64,000 nt of DNA from Monocercomonoides exilis (Eukaryota > Preaxostyla > Oxymonadida > Polymastigidae). Under the pieces are notes generated by a model. That model was given only the letters and a program-made list of their open reading frames with translations, did not search any database and had not been told where the DNA came from. Position numbers and translations under genes: made by a program. Location of the stretch: assembly GCA_001643675.2 (NCBI GenBank), contig LSRY02000014.1:808501-872500 (forward strand), in the 5' to 3' direction. Positions within the stretch are counted from its first letter, which is position 1, and each line of letters opens with the position of its first letter. Below are positions 38,569-48,797 of the stretch, in pieces.

Positions 38569-41500
38569 TCAAGCTTTTGATTTTGTAATTGGCTTTGGAG
38601 GCAGCTTTGTTGCACGAGAAGGAACTTGAGAATGAAGTGAATTGCGTTGAGAAGACCACGATGAAATAGAAGAGACAGAAGAGCGAGCAGAAGAAGGACG
38701 AGAAGCTGGACGAGAAGGTGCAGATGACTGAGAAGCAGTTCTTGGAGAGGAAGAAGAGGGAGCAGGAGATATTGAACGTCTTGGAGCACTTAATTTATTC
38801 TGTGACAAATCAGTGGGAGGTTTTATGCGGCTTTTTCCAATGAGGGAAACTCGACCTTTTCGCCTCATCGCATCAATTCTCGCTTTGTCTTCTTCAGCTT
38901 TCTTTCTTTTCTCTTCCTCTTCCCGTTCTTTTTCGTCGCCACCCCACAAATCAGGCGGGGGCGCTACAAAGAAAGGATCAGAGGACACCTGCTCTGAGCT
39001 GAAGGGCTTTGGCATTACTGTTTGAGAAGTCAAAGACGATGAGGTGGTTGGCAAAGATGAAGCAAAAGGAGATGGGGTAAGATTACTCTGATTCACAAAA
39101 GAGTTTGGCAAAATCGAACTGAAAGACAAAGCAGGAGAAAGAGAAGGAGTAGAGAGAAGCGAACTTTGTGTTGTGAGGTGAGAAAAAAGAGGGTCAGAAA
39201 GAAGCGAAGGAAATGGTGACTGAATCTGCTGTGGTGGAAGTGAGGTGAATGATGAAGTGGGTTTTGATGAATTGGGCAATGAATTGAATGATGAAGGGAA
39301 TGATGTGAAAGGTGAGGTGCCAGAGATCAAAGATGATGTTGTGAATGGAAGAGAGGGTGATGAAGAGTTTTGCTCTGTTGCTGGTGACAAACTTGGTATA
39401 TAACTTGAGTTTGAAGGTGGTTGCGCCACTTGCTCTTTTTGATAATTTGCATTTCCTGCGACTTCAGAAGGAATATCAGAAAATTGCTTGGCTTTTTCTT
39501 TTTCTTTATCCCTGCGCAGATCAATGTATCTTCTTTTCGCGTTGTCTGCATCCTGATTCGATGCATTGACACTAAATGATGGTGATTGAGCCTGTGCTGC
39601 AATTGTTGGTTGTGCTTGTTGCTGTTGGATGTCCTTCTCAACATCTTTGTAATCATACGGTGATGATTTGGTGTCTATTGGAGTTGTTTGCTTTCCATTT
39701 CTGGATTGCTGCGTTAGTATCTCCATCTTCAATTTCTGTAGTTCTTCTGTTTTTTCATTGATGATCTTGTCTTTTATCTCAATTAATGATGAATATTTAT
39801 CTACAATAGTTTTCAATTGAATTTCACTCTGCTTTTTGGTTTCTTCTGCTTTCTGTTCAGCTGCTTTTGTCTTTGCCTTCATTTCGTCTTCCATCGCATC
39901 AGCTTTCTCTTTAATTAGCTTCAGTTGCTGTAACATCGTGCTTTTTCTCTCTTTCGCACCAAGCTCTGCCTCCAACGCTGCATTCTTCTCTTCCATTTCT
40001 CGAAGCTGTTTCTCAGCTTGTCTTGTTCTTTCTCTCAAATTTATCTCTTCTTTTTTCTCTTCTGCTCTTCTTCTGTCTCTCTCAGCATACTCTTTCACTT
40101 CTGCTTTGAGCGACTGTATTTCCGCCTCATAGGCAGTTTTCAGCATCTCTCTGCTTTCTTCCGCCCTCTTCCTCTCTGACTCCATCTGAGACTTTATTCC
40201 TTCCATTGCTCCTTCAGCACCAACACATCGGCACGACAGCGCAGATGCTTGTGTTTTAGCTTCGCGAAGCAGTTGTTCTGCTTCTTCTGCTCGCGCTTTT
40301 AAGCTTTGCGTCTCGCCACGATGCATCAAAAGCTCGCTTTGCATCATTTGCAGTTGCTTTTCTGTGTTTATTCTTCTCTTTCTCTCTTCTTCAACCATTT
40401 TTTGCATCGTTTCACGAAACGCTAATTCTCCCATTGTGTCTTTTTGTTGAAAGCCTTGTAAGCTGCTGAATGGAGAAATGCCTGGAACGTTTGAATATTC
40501 GCTCTGCATTTGGTTTGCTTGAGGCGATACAGCTTTTGGTGCTAGCTGAATTTCCAGCAATTCTGCTGATTTTGAGTCGATTTCTCTTCTCAGTCGGTCC
40601 AGTTCTGTTCTATATCTATCTTCGCGTTCTTTCCAAGCGCTAGATTTGCGTTTCAGCTCTTCTTCAAGACGCTCGTTTTCTTCTTTTTCTTGATTCAACT
40701 CGTCTTCCAACAGCTTTCTGCTTTCTTTCAGTTGTTTGATGGTGTCGTTGAGTGGAAATTCGGATTCAGAATTCAACGGCTGAGGAGGTGCGAATGAAGA
40801 AGCATCTTGAGCAGAAGACAACGCTCTTTGTGAAGAAGACGACTGAAAAGAAGGCGCAGCAGTGAAGGAGTCCTCCTTTTGCTTTGAAGATCTTCCTGCC
40901 CCCAGAACAATAGGTGCACCTTTCTTTCTTCCTTCTTTTGCCCTCTCGTTTTTCATTTCACTTAATTTTTCGACTTCAAAATTCATTTTGTTGCATTTAT
41001 CTTCAAGTTCATTGATGATACTTGACAGTCGAGCAACTTCTCTCTCTCTTTCTCTTTCTTTCTCTGCCACTTCTTTCTCAGCTTCCGTTGCAACGCGGAG
41101 CATCTCCCGCTTGCTTTGTTCTTCTCTCTCTTTCTCCCTCTCTCTCCACTCGTTTTCTCTTTCTCTTTCTCTTTCTCTCCATTCGTCTTTCTCTTTTTCC
41201 CATTCATCTTTCATTTCTCTTTCTCTTTCCTCCCATTGGCGTTTCTCTTCAAAGTGCTTTTCATTCATCATCACTGCTTTGCTTTCAGATGATGCTGCTT
41301 CAACCTCCATCTTATGCACTTTCTCCTTCAAAGTCTTCAATTCTTCTCTTTCTTTCATCATTTGCGCTTCAAATTCTTCTTCTTTCTTTCTCATTTCTCT
41401 GTTATGTGTCAATTTTTGCTCTTCCATTTTGACTTTTATTTGCTCTTTTTCATTCTCCTGCTCTTGTTCTCTTATTTTCTCTTTCTCTTTCTCTCGTTTC

Positions 41501-44500
41501 ATTAATTCTTGTATGTCTCCTTCCAGTTCATCAACCTCTTTCTGTTTTTCCTTCAGCTTCTTTTCCAGTGCTTCGTTTTCTTCACGTAGAACTCTCAACA
41601 AAACACCAGCTCTTTCTTTTCTGTCATCGCCAAGGAAGTTAACCCTCTTCTCATCTGCCCTTTTTAACGATCCTTCGTCTCCTTCGTCTGACCCAAGCTC
41701 TGATTCACTTAGACGTGTTTGAAGCATCCGTTCTTTGCTTCTTAAACTCTGGTTTTCTTCTGCAAGTTCATTAAGTTTGATTGTCAATTGCTTCTTTGTT
41801 TTGATCGCTTCTCTTTCCGCATTTTCCTTTTCTTCTCTCCTTTTTTCTTCCTCTTCCTCAATCTGTCTTCTCTTTTCTTTTTCACTTTTGATTTGTTGTT
41901 TAAGTTGCTTCACTTCTTCCTCCAGTTCCTCTTCTCTCTCTTTCCATTCTTTCTCCTCCTTTTCTCTCTTCTGCGAATCTTTCCTCTTTTCTGCTTCTCT
42001 TTGCTCTTCCAGTTCTTCTCTTCTCCTTCTTTCTTCCTCTGCCTCATTCACAACGCTTATGACTCTTTTCTCTAATTCAGCGATTCTCTCATCTTTTGTT
42101 GCTTCCTCCACACTTACTGGGCCAGTCGCTTCCTTTGTTTTTTCTTCTTCCTTCTGATTTTCTTTCTTTCTTAATTCTTTCAGTTTCTTTTCCAGCTCAT
42201 TATTTTTTTCTTCAAGCTCTATTTTCTCCTGTTCTATCTCCTCTTTGTCTTCTTGAAGCTCTTTCATTTCTTTTTTGCTTTTGTTCAGTTCTGCTTTTAT
42301 TTTTCTCATTTCATCTTTCAAGTTTTCAACATCTTTCAATGATGCTTGGTATTGTTCATCGAAATCATCTTTCTCTTCTTTTCTTTTCTTTTCTTCATTT
42401 TCTTCAATTTGCTTTTTGCCTGTTTTCTTTCCTTTTTTGTTCCTTAACTCTTTCTCTTCATCATCGTTTTCTTCTTCCGATTCTTCAGCATTCTCAAATG
42501 AATCTAATTCTTTCTTTCTCTTTTCTTTCTGAGAGCTTGGCGACCCTAAAACGGCTTTTTCTGAGAGTAGTTTTTCTATTTGCTGAGATAAAAGTTTCAC
42601 GTTTTCCATATTCGCTCTTTCTCTTTCTCTCTCCTTTTCCTTTTCCCTTTCCAGTTCTTCTTGCAGATTTCTTGATTTCTCTCTTTCTCTCCTAATCTCT
42701 TCATCTTTTTCTGTGATTCTTTCTCTTTCTCCTTGAAGTTTGCGTTCTTTTTCATCTGCTTTTTCCTTTTCTTTTCTAATATCTTTTTCCATTTCTTCTT
42801 CTTGTTCCTTCATTCTTGCCTTCAGTCTGTCGATTTCTTGTGCTTTTCTTTCCTCCACATCTCTTATTTTCTCAGACAATAGTTTAATTTCTTTCTCGTT
42901 CTCTTTCACTTCTGCATCTTCTTTTTCGAGCTCAACCTTCAAAAGTTGGATCAAACGATTAGCTTCTGCTTTTTCTCTTTCGAGTGTCTTCATTGCCGTC
43001 TGAAGTTCTTTCAATTGCTGTTCAACTTTCTTCTTCTCATCTTCTTTTTCTTCTTCCATTTTCTGCCTCTGCTGCATAATGTTCTCCATTTCTTTCACTC
43101 CTCTTCCCATTTCTTCCATCTGCTTTCTGAGCGTGTTTCCTCTTTCTTTCTCTTCATTGAGTAGCACTTGAAGATTCTCTCTCTCCTTTTTCTCTTCCTC
43201 TCTCATTTTCAGTTCTCTGGCGCTTTCTTCCTCTCTTTTCTGCCTTTCTGCATCTCTTTCTTTCTTTGCCTCTTCTCTTTCGCCTTTCCATTCAGCTTCT
43301 CTTTCATTCCATCTTGCTTTCGCCATTTCTCCATCTCTCGCCTTCTCCTCTTCCAATCTTTTGATCTTGTCCTCATATTGTTCTTTCTTTATTTTCCATT
43401 TTCCTTCTCTTTCAATCCAATCAAGCCTCTCATTGATTGTTTGCTCGTCTTTCTCTTTGCGCTTGTTCCGTTCTTCTTCCAGCATCTCTTTCAGTTTATT
43501 TATTTCCATTTGAAGTTGTCCAACTTCTTTTTGCTTTTGTTTTTCTTTCTCTCTATCAATTGCTTCTTGCTCTTCTTTTTCCTTTGCTTTTTTGATTTCT
43601 TCTTCTTCTCTCTTTCTTTGAATCTCCAGTTTCAATGCTTCCAACTGCTCCTGTCTTGCTTTTTCTTTCAATTCTTCTTGTTCTTTTTCTTCCGCCCTTC
43701 TCTTCTCTTCTCTTTCGTTCATCTCTTTCTCCCATTTTGCTTCTCTTTCTATTCTCCTCCTTTCTCGTTCCTCTTCTCTCTCTTCTTGCTCCAAATACTT
43801 CTTTTTTTCTTCTTCTTTCTCTTTTGTAGCTCGCTCCTCTTCGAGTTTTCTTGCTCTTTCTCTTTCCTCTTCTTCTCGTTTTCTTTGTCTTTCCCTTTCT
43901 TCTCTCTCAATCTCCTTCTCCTTCGACAAATGCTCCATCAGCGCATACAATGGCGCAGTCACAGAAGCCAATGCAAAGCCATCAAGAGGCGAAGCTGCTT
44001 TGTTTTGAGATGAAAATATCGGCGATTGGGAGGGCAGTGCTGGTGTGGTTGAAGTGAACATCGTGTTTTCTGGTGACAAAACAGTGGGAGAAGGGAAAGA
44101 CGTGATAGGACTTGGAGAAGGGGATGAATAAGACGAAGAATGAGGTGACTCTTTGTTTGATGAAGATGAACTAGAAGAAGCTGATTGTGCTTCAATAGGA
44201 AATTGTTTACTTCGTCTAAGTTTCGCATCACTTTGCACAACATTTTTAGAAGGTGATGAGCTTCTTTTGTTTGACTGCTCTTTTCCTCTTTCATTGCTTG
44301 TTGATCTTCTTTCAGCAGAAAGATTCTTCCGCAACGGAGCAGTCTGCATTTTTCTCCTTTCCTCGCTTTCTCTTTCATTCGCACCAGTCGGCTTGATCTT
44401 TTTCTTTGCTCTTAAAGGCGAAGTTTGTCTGCCTATTGAACCGCTCCTTCCTTTCCACAAAGGCTGCCTCAGCGGCTGAGTTCTGGCTGTTACGGTTTTT

Positions 44501-47019
44501 GCCTTTTTCTTCTTCTTCTTCGGAGTCGAATCTATTTGCACAGGAGATGAAGCAATAAAAGGATTGTCTGTTTCTTGTTGTGATGACTTTACATTTGAAC
44601 GAGTAAAACGAACTGGTGCTGTTTTCATTGCAATTGCAGCAGCTCTTTCTTCTGTCTCTCTTCTCAGTCGATCAGATGGGCTCTCTTCAATCTCCATCTT
44701 CTTTTCGTTTCTGATTCCTTCCTCTTTTATTCCATATGCATTCGGCTGAGACATTTGCTGCTGTCCTGTTCTTTTGTCTTTCTCAAGCCCCATTTCATCT
44801 ACTTCCATCACAACAGGAGTCCAAAACAAGCTGTCTCTTGGAGAAAATGCATTTTTGGTTCTGTCCTGATTTTCGCCATATTTTGAGCGAGTTGCTCTTT
44901 CGTTTGTGCTGTCGCTGCTTTCATCATCTTCTTCACTTCTTCGCATCGTTTTTCGTTTTTCATTCTTTTCTTTGTGTTTCCTTTTTTCTTGTTTTCTTTT
45001 CTTTGCTTTTTCGCTTGTTGATGAATCGCTTTCACTTGTTGTTTCTTCTTTTTCTTTAGCATCACTTTCGGTCTCGCTTTCTTTGCTTTCCTCTTCCAAA
45101 TATTTGTCCACTTCCTTCATCAGCATTGCCAATTCATTTGTTGTGTTTGTTCCCATCACCCCTTTTATCCAATCTGTTTCTTTGTGTTTTTCGTTTTCGT
45201 CTTTAATCCCTCGTTTTGTTGTGCGCATCTGTCTTTTTGATTTGCTTTCTTTGTTTTTGTGTTTTCTTGACTTTTTGTCTTTTTTATTCTTTTTTGAGTA
45301 TCTATCACTTTTTCTTGAAGAGGACGATGATGATGAAGAAGATGAGGAGAAGGAAGATGAGGAAGATGACGAGTCATTTGAACTTGAATCATCATCGTCT
45401 GAAATTGAATCATAACCATGCCTTTCTTTTGTTTTATCTTTTCGATTGTCTTTTTTCTTTTCTTCCTTTTTGTGTTTGTCAACTGTTTTATGAGTTTTTT
45501 CTTTGGGAGAAGAATCTTCGATATCATTTTTTGTTTTGGTCATGGAATAGCTTAATTGCTCTGATGAAGTTAAATCTTGATCCTCTTCTTTTGTATCTTC
45601 AATATTTCTTTCTTTGCCTCTGTTCATTAAGCTTTCTTCTTTAATCTCTGCTCTATCTTCTTTTTCATCATAAACGTCGTCGTCGTCTTGTTGAGGACTC
45701 TGTTTTATTTCTTCATGATTTTCATTTGCCTCATTCGCTGCTGTTTCTGTGGGCGTCACTTCTTCATCCACCTCAACAGGAGGTTCATCAGAATCATCTG
45801 AATCTTCCAGAAAAGCGGCAGCTGTCATTATTGGTTTATTCATCGAACCTGGAAAGGCAATAGAAGTTGGACTAGACAAATTTTCATTGTTGTCCTGTTG
45901 CTTCTTAGGAGCTTTATTGTCTGAAGTTGTTGATGATGAAGTCGTTGTTGCATCTTCTTTCTGAGGAACTTCTGAAGCTGAATCTCTTGCATATGCAAGA
46001 GATTCTATTGATGATGCGCTGTCGGAGTGTGTATCTGATGATGTGAGTGTGTTTTCGTTGTTTTTAGTTGATGTTTTTGATTCTTTTTCTTTTATAGATT
46101 CATCTGAAATTTCTTTTTGCTCTTTGCTTTCTTCATTTGTTCCTCCTAAAGAATCAGTTTTGTGATGTCTTTTTCTTTTCAGTGCAGATCCAAAAGGATT
46201 TTCATCTTCCAAATCTTCTTCACTGCTTGACCCAAAGTCATTCGAGCCATCAGTCAAATTTTCATCATCATCATTATCAAAATGATCTTCCTTCGCCTTT
46301 TCTGGAAGTTTTTGGATATCATCATGATCATTTGTTTCGGTTGATTCTTTTGATTCCAAAAGTCCATTGTCCGTTTCATTTCCTTCTTTATTCGTTCCAT
46401 AATTTCCTGTTGAATTCTCAGAAAATTGTGATTCTTTCACTTCTTTGTTTTCATTTGATTCATTTTTTAATGATGTTTCGTTTTTGTCAGTTTCTTCTTC
46501 GTCATCGTACTTCACCGTAAAATATTTTGCAATTGCATCGTCAATACTATCCGTTGATCGTTCGGTCATCCCTTCTTGAAGACCAGAACTATGAATTGTT
46601 GAGTGATCATCTTTTTCATCTTTTTGATCAGAAACATCGTCAACAGAACTAAGAAGATGACCTTCGTGTGTCCTATCACTGTCTCCCATATTTGTTTTAT
46701 TTGCATCATTTTGTTTGTGTTGATTTAATGATGAAGATGAAGTGTTTTCCAAATCAATTGAAATATCATCAATATTTGAGTAATCAGGAAGCTCTGACAT
46801 TTGTGGAGATTGAAATTGATGTATTGCATCAATTCTTGGACTTTTAGATGATTGTCGAAATGATTCTTCAATTGAAGAACCACCAAAACGATAAGTTGGA
46901 TAATATGATTGTTGGCCTGTTGCGTGCCTATATTCATCATCATCAATTGATGTGTCTTCGTAATAATCTTCTTCATCGTATGTAGATGGATTTCCTCCAT
47001 ATTTCCATGAAGTAGACAT
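38569..47019 (-). CDS. 2,816-aa coiled-coil protein of unknown family
   Basis: A single exon on the minus strand. Residues 1-560 are acidic and rich in Asp/Glu/Ser, with an N-terminal YDEEDYYEDTSIDDDEY stretch. A poly-Ser run and a basic Lys/Arg region follow. From about residue 1030 to 2430 the sequence is almost continuous charged heptads (EREERERQRKREEEE type), broken near residues 2040-2085 by a Ser/Pro linker. The last ~380 residues are Ser/Pro/Thr-rich with a PPPDLWGGDEK motif and end in a basic, Ser/Arg-rich tail (RRKGRVSLIGKSRIKPP, then PAPSSSSPRTAS-like repeats). Long coiled coils of this kind are often structural (cytoskeletal, Golgi-tether or nuclear scaffold). I recognise no defining domain, so function is not assigned. 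The sequence may partly mimic trichohyalin by composition alone. Confidence 0.82.
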   Translation of the reverse strand: MSTSWKYGGNPSTYDEEDYYEDTSIDDDEYRHATGQQSYYPTYRFGGSSIEESFRQSSKSPRIDAIHQFQSPQMSELPDYSNIDDISIDLENTSSSSLNQHKQNDANKTNMGDSDRTHEGHLLSSVDDVSDQKDEKDDHSTIHSSGLQEGMTERSTDSIDDAIAKYFTVKYDDEEETDKNETSLKNESNENKEVKESQFSENSTGNYGTNKEGNETDNGLLESKESTETNDHDDIQKLPEKAKEDHFDNDDDENLTDGSNDFGSSSEEDLEDENPFGSALKRKRHHKTDSLGGTNEESKEQKEISDESIKEKESKTSTKNNENTLTSSDTHSDSASSIESLAYARDSASEVPQKEDATTTSSSTTSDNKAPKKQQDNNENLSSPTSIAFPGSMNKPIMTAAAFLEDSDDSDEPPVEVDEEVTPTETAANEANENHEEIKQSPQQDDDDVYDEKEDRAEIKEESLMNRGKERNIEDTKEEDQDLTSSEQLSYSMTKTKNDIEDSSPKEKTHKTVDKHKKEEKKKDNRKDKTKERHGYDSISDDDDSSSNDSSSSSSSFSSSSSSSSSSSRKSDRYSKKNKKDKKSRKHKNKESKSKRQMRTTKRGIKDENEKHKETDWIKGVMGTNTTNELAMLMKEVDKYLEEESKESETESDAKEKEETTSESDSSTSEKAKKRKQEKRKHKEKNEKRKTMRRSEEDDESSDSTNERATRSKYGENQDRTKNAFSPRDSLFWTPVVMEVDEMGLEKDKRTGQQQMSQPNAYGIKEEGIRNEKKMEIEESPSDRLRRETEERAAAIAMKTAPVRFTRSNVKSSQQETDNPFIASSPVQIDSTPKKKKKKAKTVTARTQPLRQPLWKGRSGSIGRQTSPLRAKKKIKPTGANERESEERRKMQTAPLRKNLSAERRSTSNERGKEQSNKRSSSPSKNVVQSDAKLRRSKQFPIEAQSASSSSSSSNKESPHSSSYSSPSPSPITSFPSPTVLSPENTMFTSTTPALPSQSPIFSSQNKAASPLDGFALASVTAPLYALMEHLSKEKEIEREERERQRKREEEERERARKLEEERATKEKEEEKKKYLEQEEREEERERRRIEREAKWEKEMNEREEKRRAEEKEQEELKEKARQEQLEALKLEIQRKREEEEIKKAKEKEEQEAIDREKEKQKQKEVGQLQMEINKLKEMLEEERNKRKEKDEQTINERLDWIEREGKWKIKKEQYEDKIKRLEEEKARDGEMAKARWNEREAEWKGEREEAKKERDAERQKREEESARELKMREEEKKERENLQVLLNEEKERGNTLRKQMEEMGRGVKEMENIMQQRQKMEEEKEDEKKKVEQQLKELQTAMKTLEREKAEANRLIQLLKVELEKEDAEVKENEKEIKLLSEKIRDVEERKAQEIDRLKARMKEQEEEMEKDIRKEKEKADEKERKLQGERERITEKDEEIRREREKSRNLQEELEREKEKERERERANMENVKLLSQQIEKLLSEKAVLGSPSSQKEKRKKELDSFENAEESEEENDDEEKELRNKKGKKTGKKQIEENEEKKRKEEKDDFDEQYQASLKDVENLKDEMRKIKAELNKSKKEMKELQEDKEEIEQEKIELEEKNNELEKKLKELRKKENQKEEEKTKEATGPVSVEEATKDERIAELEKRVISVVNEAEEERRRREELEEQREAEKRKDSQKREKEEKEWKEREEELEEEVKQLKQQIKSEKEKRRQIEEEEEKRREEKENAEREAIKTKKQLTIKLNELAEENQSLRSKERMLQTRLSESELGSDEGDEGSLKRADEKRVNFLGDDRKERAGVLLRVLREENEALEKKLKEKQKEVDELEGDIQELMKREKEKEKIREQEQENEKEQIKVKMEEQKLTHNREMRKKEEEFEAQMMKEREELKTLKEKVHKMEVEAASSESKAVMMNEKHFEEKRQWEEREREMKDEWEKEKDEWRERERERENEWREREKEREEQSKREMLRVATEAEKEVAEKEREREREVARLSSIINELEDKCNKMNFEVEKLSEMKNERAKEGRKKGAPIVLGAGRSSKQKEDSFTAAPSFQSSSSQRALSSAQDASSFAPPQPLNSESEFPLNDTIKQLKESRKLLEDELNQEKEENERLEEELKRKSSAWKEREDRYRTELDRLRREIDSKSAELLEIQLAPKAVSPQANQMQSEYSNVPGISPFSSLQGFQQKDTMGELAFRETMQKMVEEERKRRINTEKQLQMMQSELLMHRGETQSLKARAEEAEQLLREAKTQASALSCRCVGAEGAMEGIKSQMESERKRAEESREMLKTAYEAEIQSLKAEVKEYAERDRRRAEEKKEEINLRERTRQAEKQLREMEEKNAALEAELGAKERKSTMLQQLKLIKEKADAMEDEMKAKTKAAEQKAEETKKQSEIQLKTIVDKYSSLIEIKDKIINEKTEELQKLKMEILTQQSRNGKQTTPIDTKSSPYDYKDVEKDIQQQQAQPTIAAQAQSPSFSVNASNQDADNAKRRYIDLRRDKEKEKAKQFSDIPSEVAGNANYQKEQVAQPPSNSSYIPSLSPATEQNSSSPSLPFTTSSLISGTSPFTSFPSSFNSLPNSSKPTSSFTSLPPQQIQSPFPSLLSDPLFSHLTTQSSLLSTPSLSPALSFSSILPNSFVNQSNLTPSPFASSLPTTSSSLTSQTVMPKPFSSEQVSSDPFFVAPPPDLWGGDEKEREEEEKRKKAEEDKARIDAMRRKGRVSLIGKSRIKPPTDLSQNKLSAPRRSISPAPSSSSPRTASQSSAPSRPASRPSSARSSVSSISSWSSQRNSLHSQVPSRATKLPPKPITKSKA

Positions 47020-47256
47020 AAAATATAGAAAATGAAATGTTTATTTAAAACAAAGTAAATATAATATGGGAGCAAATTTTTTTGTTTTCGAAAATTATTG
47101 AAATTTCAGATGAGTTCTTTAATTGTAACTTTTGAGATTAATATTTCATGAGTTTCTTGTTATTTTTATTACAATTTTTGCAACATGCATTATTATTTTT
47201 TTATTTTTGTATCAAAAACTGGATTTTTTCGATAAGAAAACAGGCATAAGCTATAT

Positions 47257-47514
47257 GGGTAATTATTTTTGAAATCATAACTTTTTTCGGGGTGTTGTTT
47301 TTTTCAAAGGTTGTTTATCATTGGGAAAACCTTTTGTTATAAAATGCAACAACAATCACAATTGTTTAAAAAAACAAATGTTTTTGCTTTTAATATGATG
47401 GAGATGTCATCAATAAGACTTTTCACTTTCGTGTGTGAAATTGTTTATATTAAAGTGAAATTTTCGAACCGAAATTTATGAAAGAAAAAAACATGATTTC
47501 AAAAATATTCACCC
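47257..47514. mobile_element. MITE copy 2, 258 bp
   Basis: It has the same ends as copy 1 (GGGTAATTATTTTTG ... CAAAAATATTCACCC) and the same orientation. ATAT lies directly on both sides (47253-47256 and 47515-47518). The interior shares a GGGTGTTGTTTTTT...CAAAGGTTGTTTATC segment with copy 1. Confidence 0.92.
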
Positions 47515-48125
47515 ATATGGAAAATGTTGCTTTTTTATCAGTGCATTTTCTGAACAAAAATTTCTTTTTGAAAATAAAATTGTATCATGTTAATTATTTT
47601 GTAGTTTTTTCTCATTAGTAAAACAGCATTTTTTCGAAAAATTGTCCATTATCTTAAAAAAAAAGTTTTTATTCAAAACAAAATTTACTCATTAAGCAAT
47701 CCAAACATTTGACTTCTTTTTTTATTGTTTATTATTTATGTTTGTTATTAGAATTCAAATTATAGCACTTTGGAAGAGTAATTTTTCTCTATGAAATTTG
47801 TTCTGCACAGTTCTTTAAAAGACTTTTCTCTCTTTTTTTAATTTTCTTTTTAACTTTGCATGGTAATATCAGAATAAAAAAGATTCGATTCCCATTAAAA
47901 ATTAGAACAAATCATTGATTTTTTCATCAATAAAAAAAATACTATCCTGTTTTGCTAAAAATGTCAAAAAAAATTGTGAATTGTTCCAAAAAATAATTGT
48001 GAACGGAAAATTTTAATGATAATCTAAGGCGGTTATATTTTCAATCACATATATTCACAATCAGAAATCTTCCCAAATTGTTGTTCAAAACTCACTTTCA
48101 TGATGTCCGATTTAGACAGAGAATG

Positions 48126-48486
48126 GATTGTGCAAAAAATTCCGGACAAGATCGATTTCACAACAACTGCAAGATTAAATAATTCTGTTGATTTTTCTCT
48201 TCATAGATCTTATCCACACTAACTCATTTGACATGCTTGACCACCATTTTCGCGTTGACTGAATACTGAAAAAAAAAAAAAATAAATAATTTTCGGAAAA
48301 AAAGGATTTTTTGTTTCAAAGAGATTATCATTATTAATTTTTTATGAGCACAAATGAAGTCGTTTTGAAAGTCTCGTGTTTCAAATGAGTTTGTATTAAT
48401 GAGATATATATTGAGAAAAATCAACAGAATTATTTTTTCTTGCAGTTGTTGTGAAATCAATCTTGTCCGGAATTTTTTGCACAATC
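48126..48486. mobile_element. 361-bp inverted-repeat element with 74-bp arms (second family)
   Basis: The left arm 48126-48199 begins GATTGTGCAAAAAATTCCGG. The right arm 48413-48486 is its near-exact reverse complement, with only a few mismatches. The loop of about 213 bp is non-coding and includes an A13 run. Ends and interior differ from the GGGTGATT family. No target duplication is obvious, so it could be a MITE or another foldback element. Confidence 0.85.
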
Positions 48487-48539
48487 AATATTTATTCTCC
48501 TGTCGGAAATATCAAAAAGTCAATAAAACAAAAAGACTT

Positions 48540-48797
48540 GGGTGATTATTTTTGAAATCATATTTTTTCATACAAAAATTTCGGTGCAAAAATATTTTTT
48601 GAATATCAATAAAAAAATTGTTTAAAAGTGAATAGGCTTATTGAATACGTTTTAATCTTTGATTCGGATAAACCATTTGTTTTTAAAAACAATTATCAAA
48701 CTTATTCTTTTTTTAATATAAATTTTTCTTTCAAAAACAAACAATCTTTGAAAAATTAACACCCCGAAAAAAGATATGATTTCAAAAATTATCGCCC
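48540..48797. mobile_element. MITE copy 3, 258 bp, opposite orientation
   Basis: Ends are GGGTGATTATTTTTG ... CAAAAATTATCGCCC, flanked by ACTT on both sides (48536-48539 and 48798-48801). Its internal asymmetric blocks occur as the reverse complement of those in copies 1 and 2, showing insertion in the other orientation. Confidence 0.92.

Noticed and set aside
40862-44013. Phe/Ser/Leu-rich plus-strand frames up to 286 codons opposite the coiled-coil gene, resembling membrane proteins
   Set aside because: The reverse complement of Glu/Lys/Arg codons gives Phe/Leu/Ser, so these apparent hydrophobic proteins are antisense shadows.
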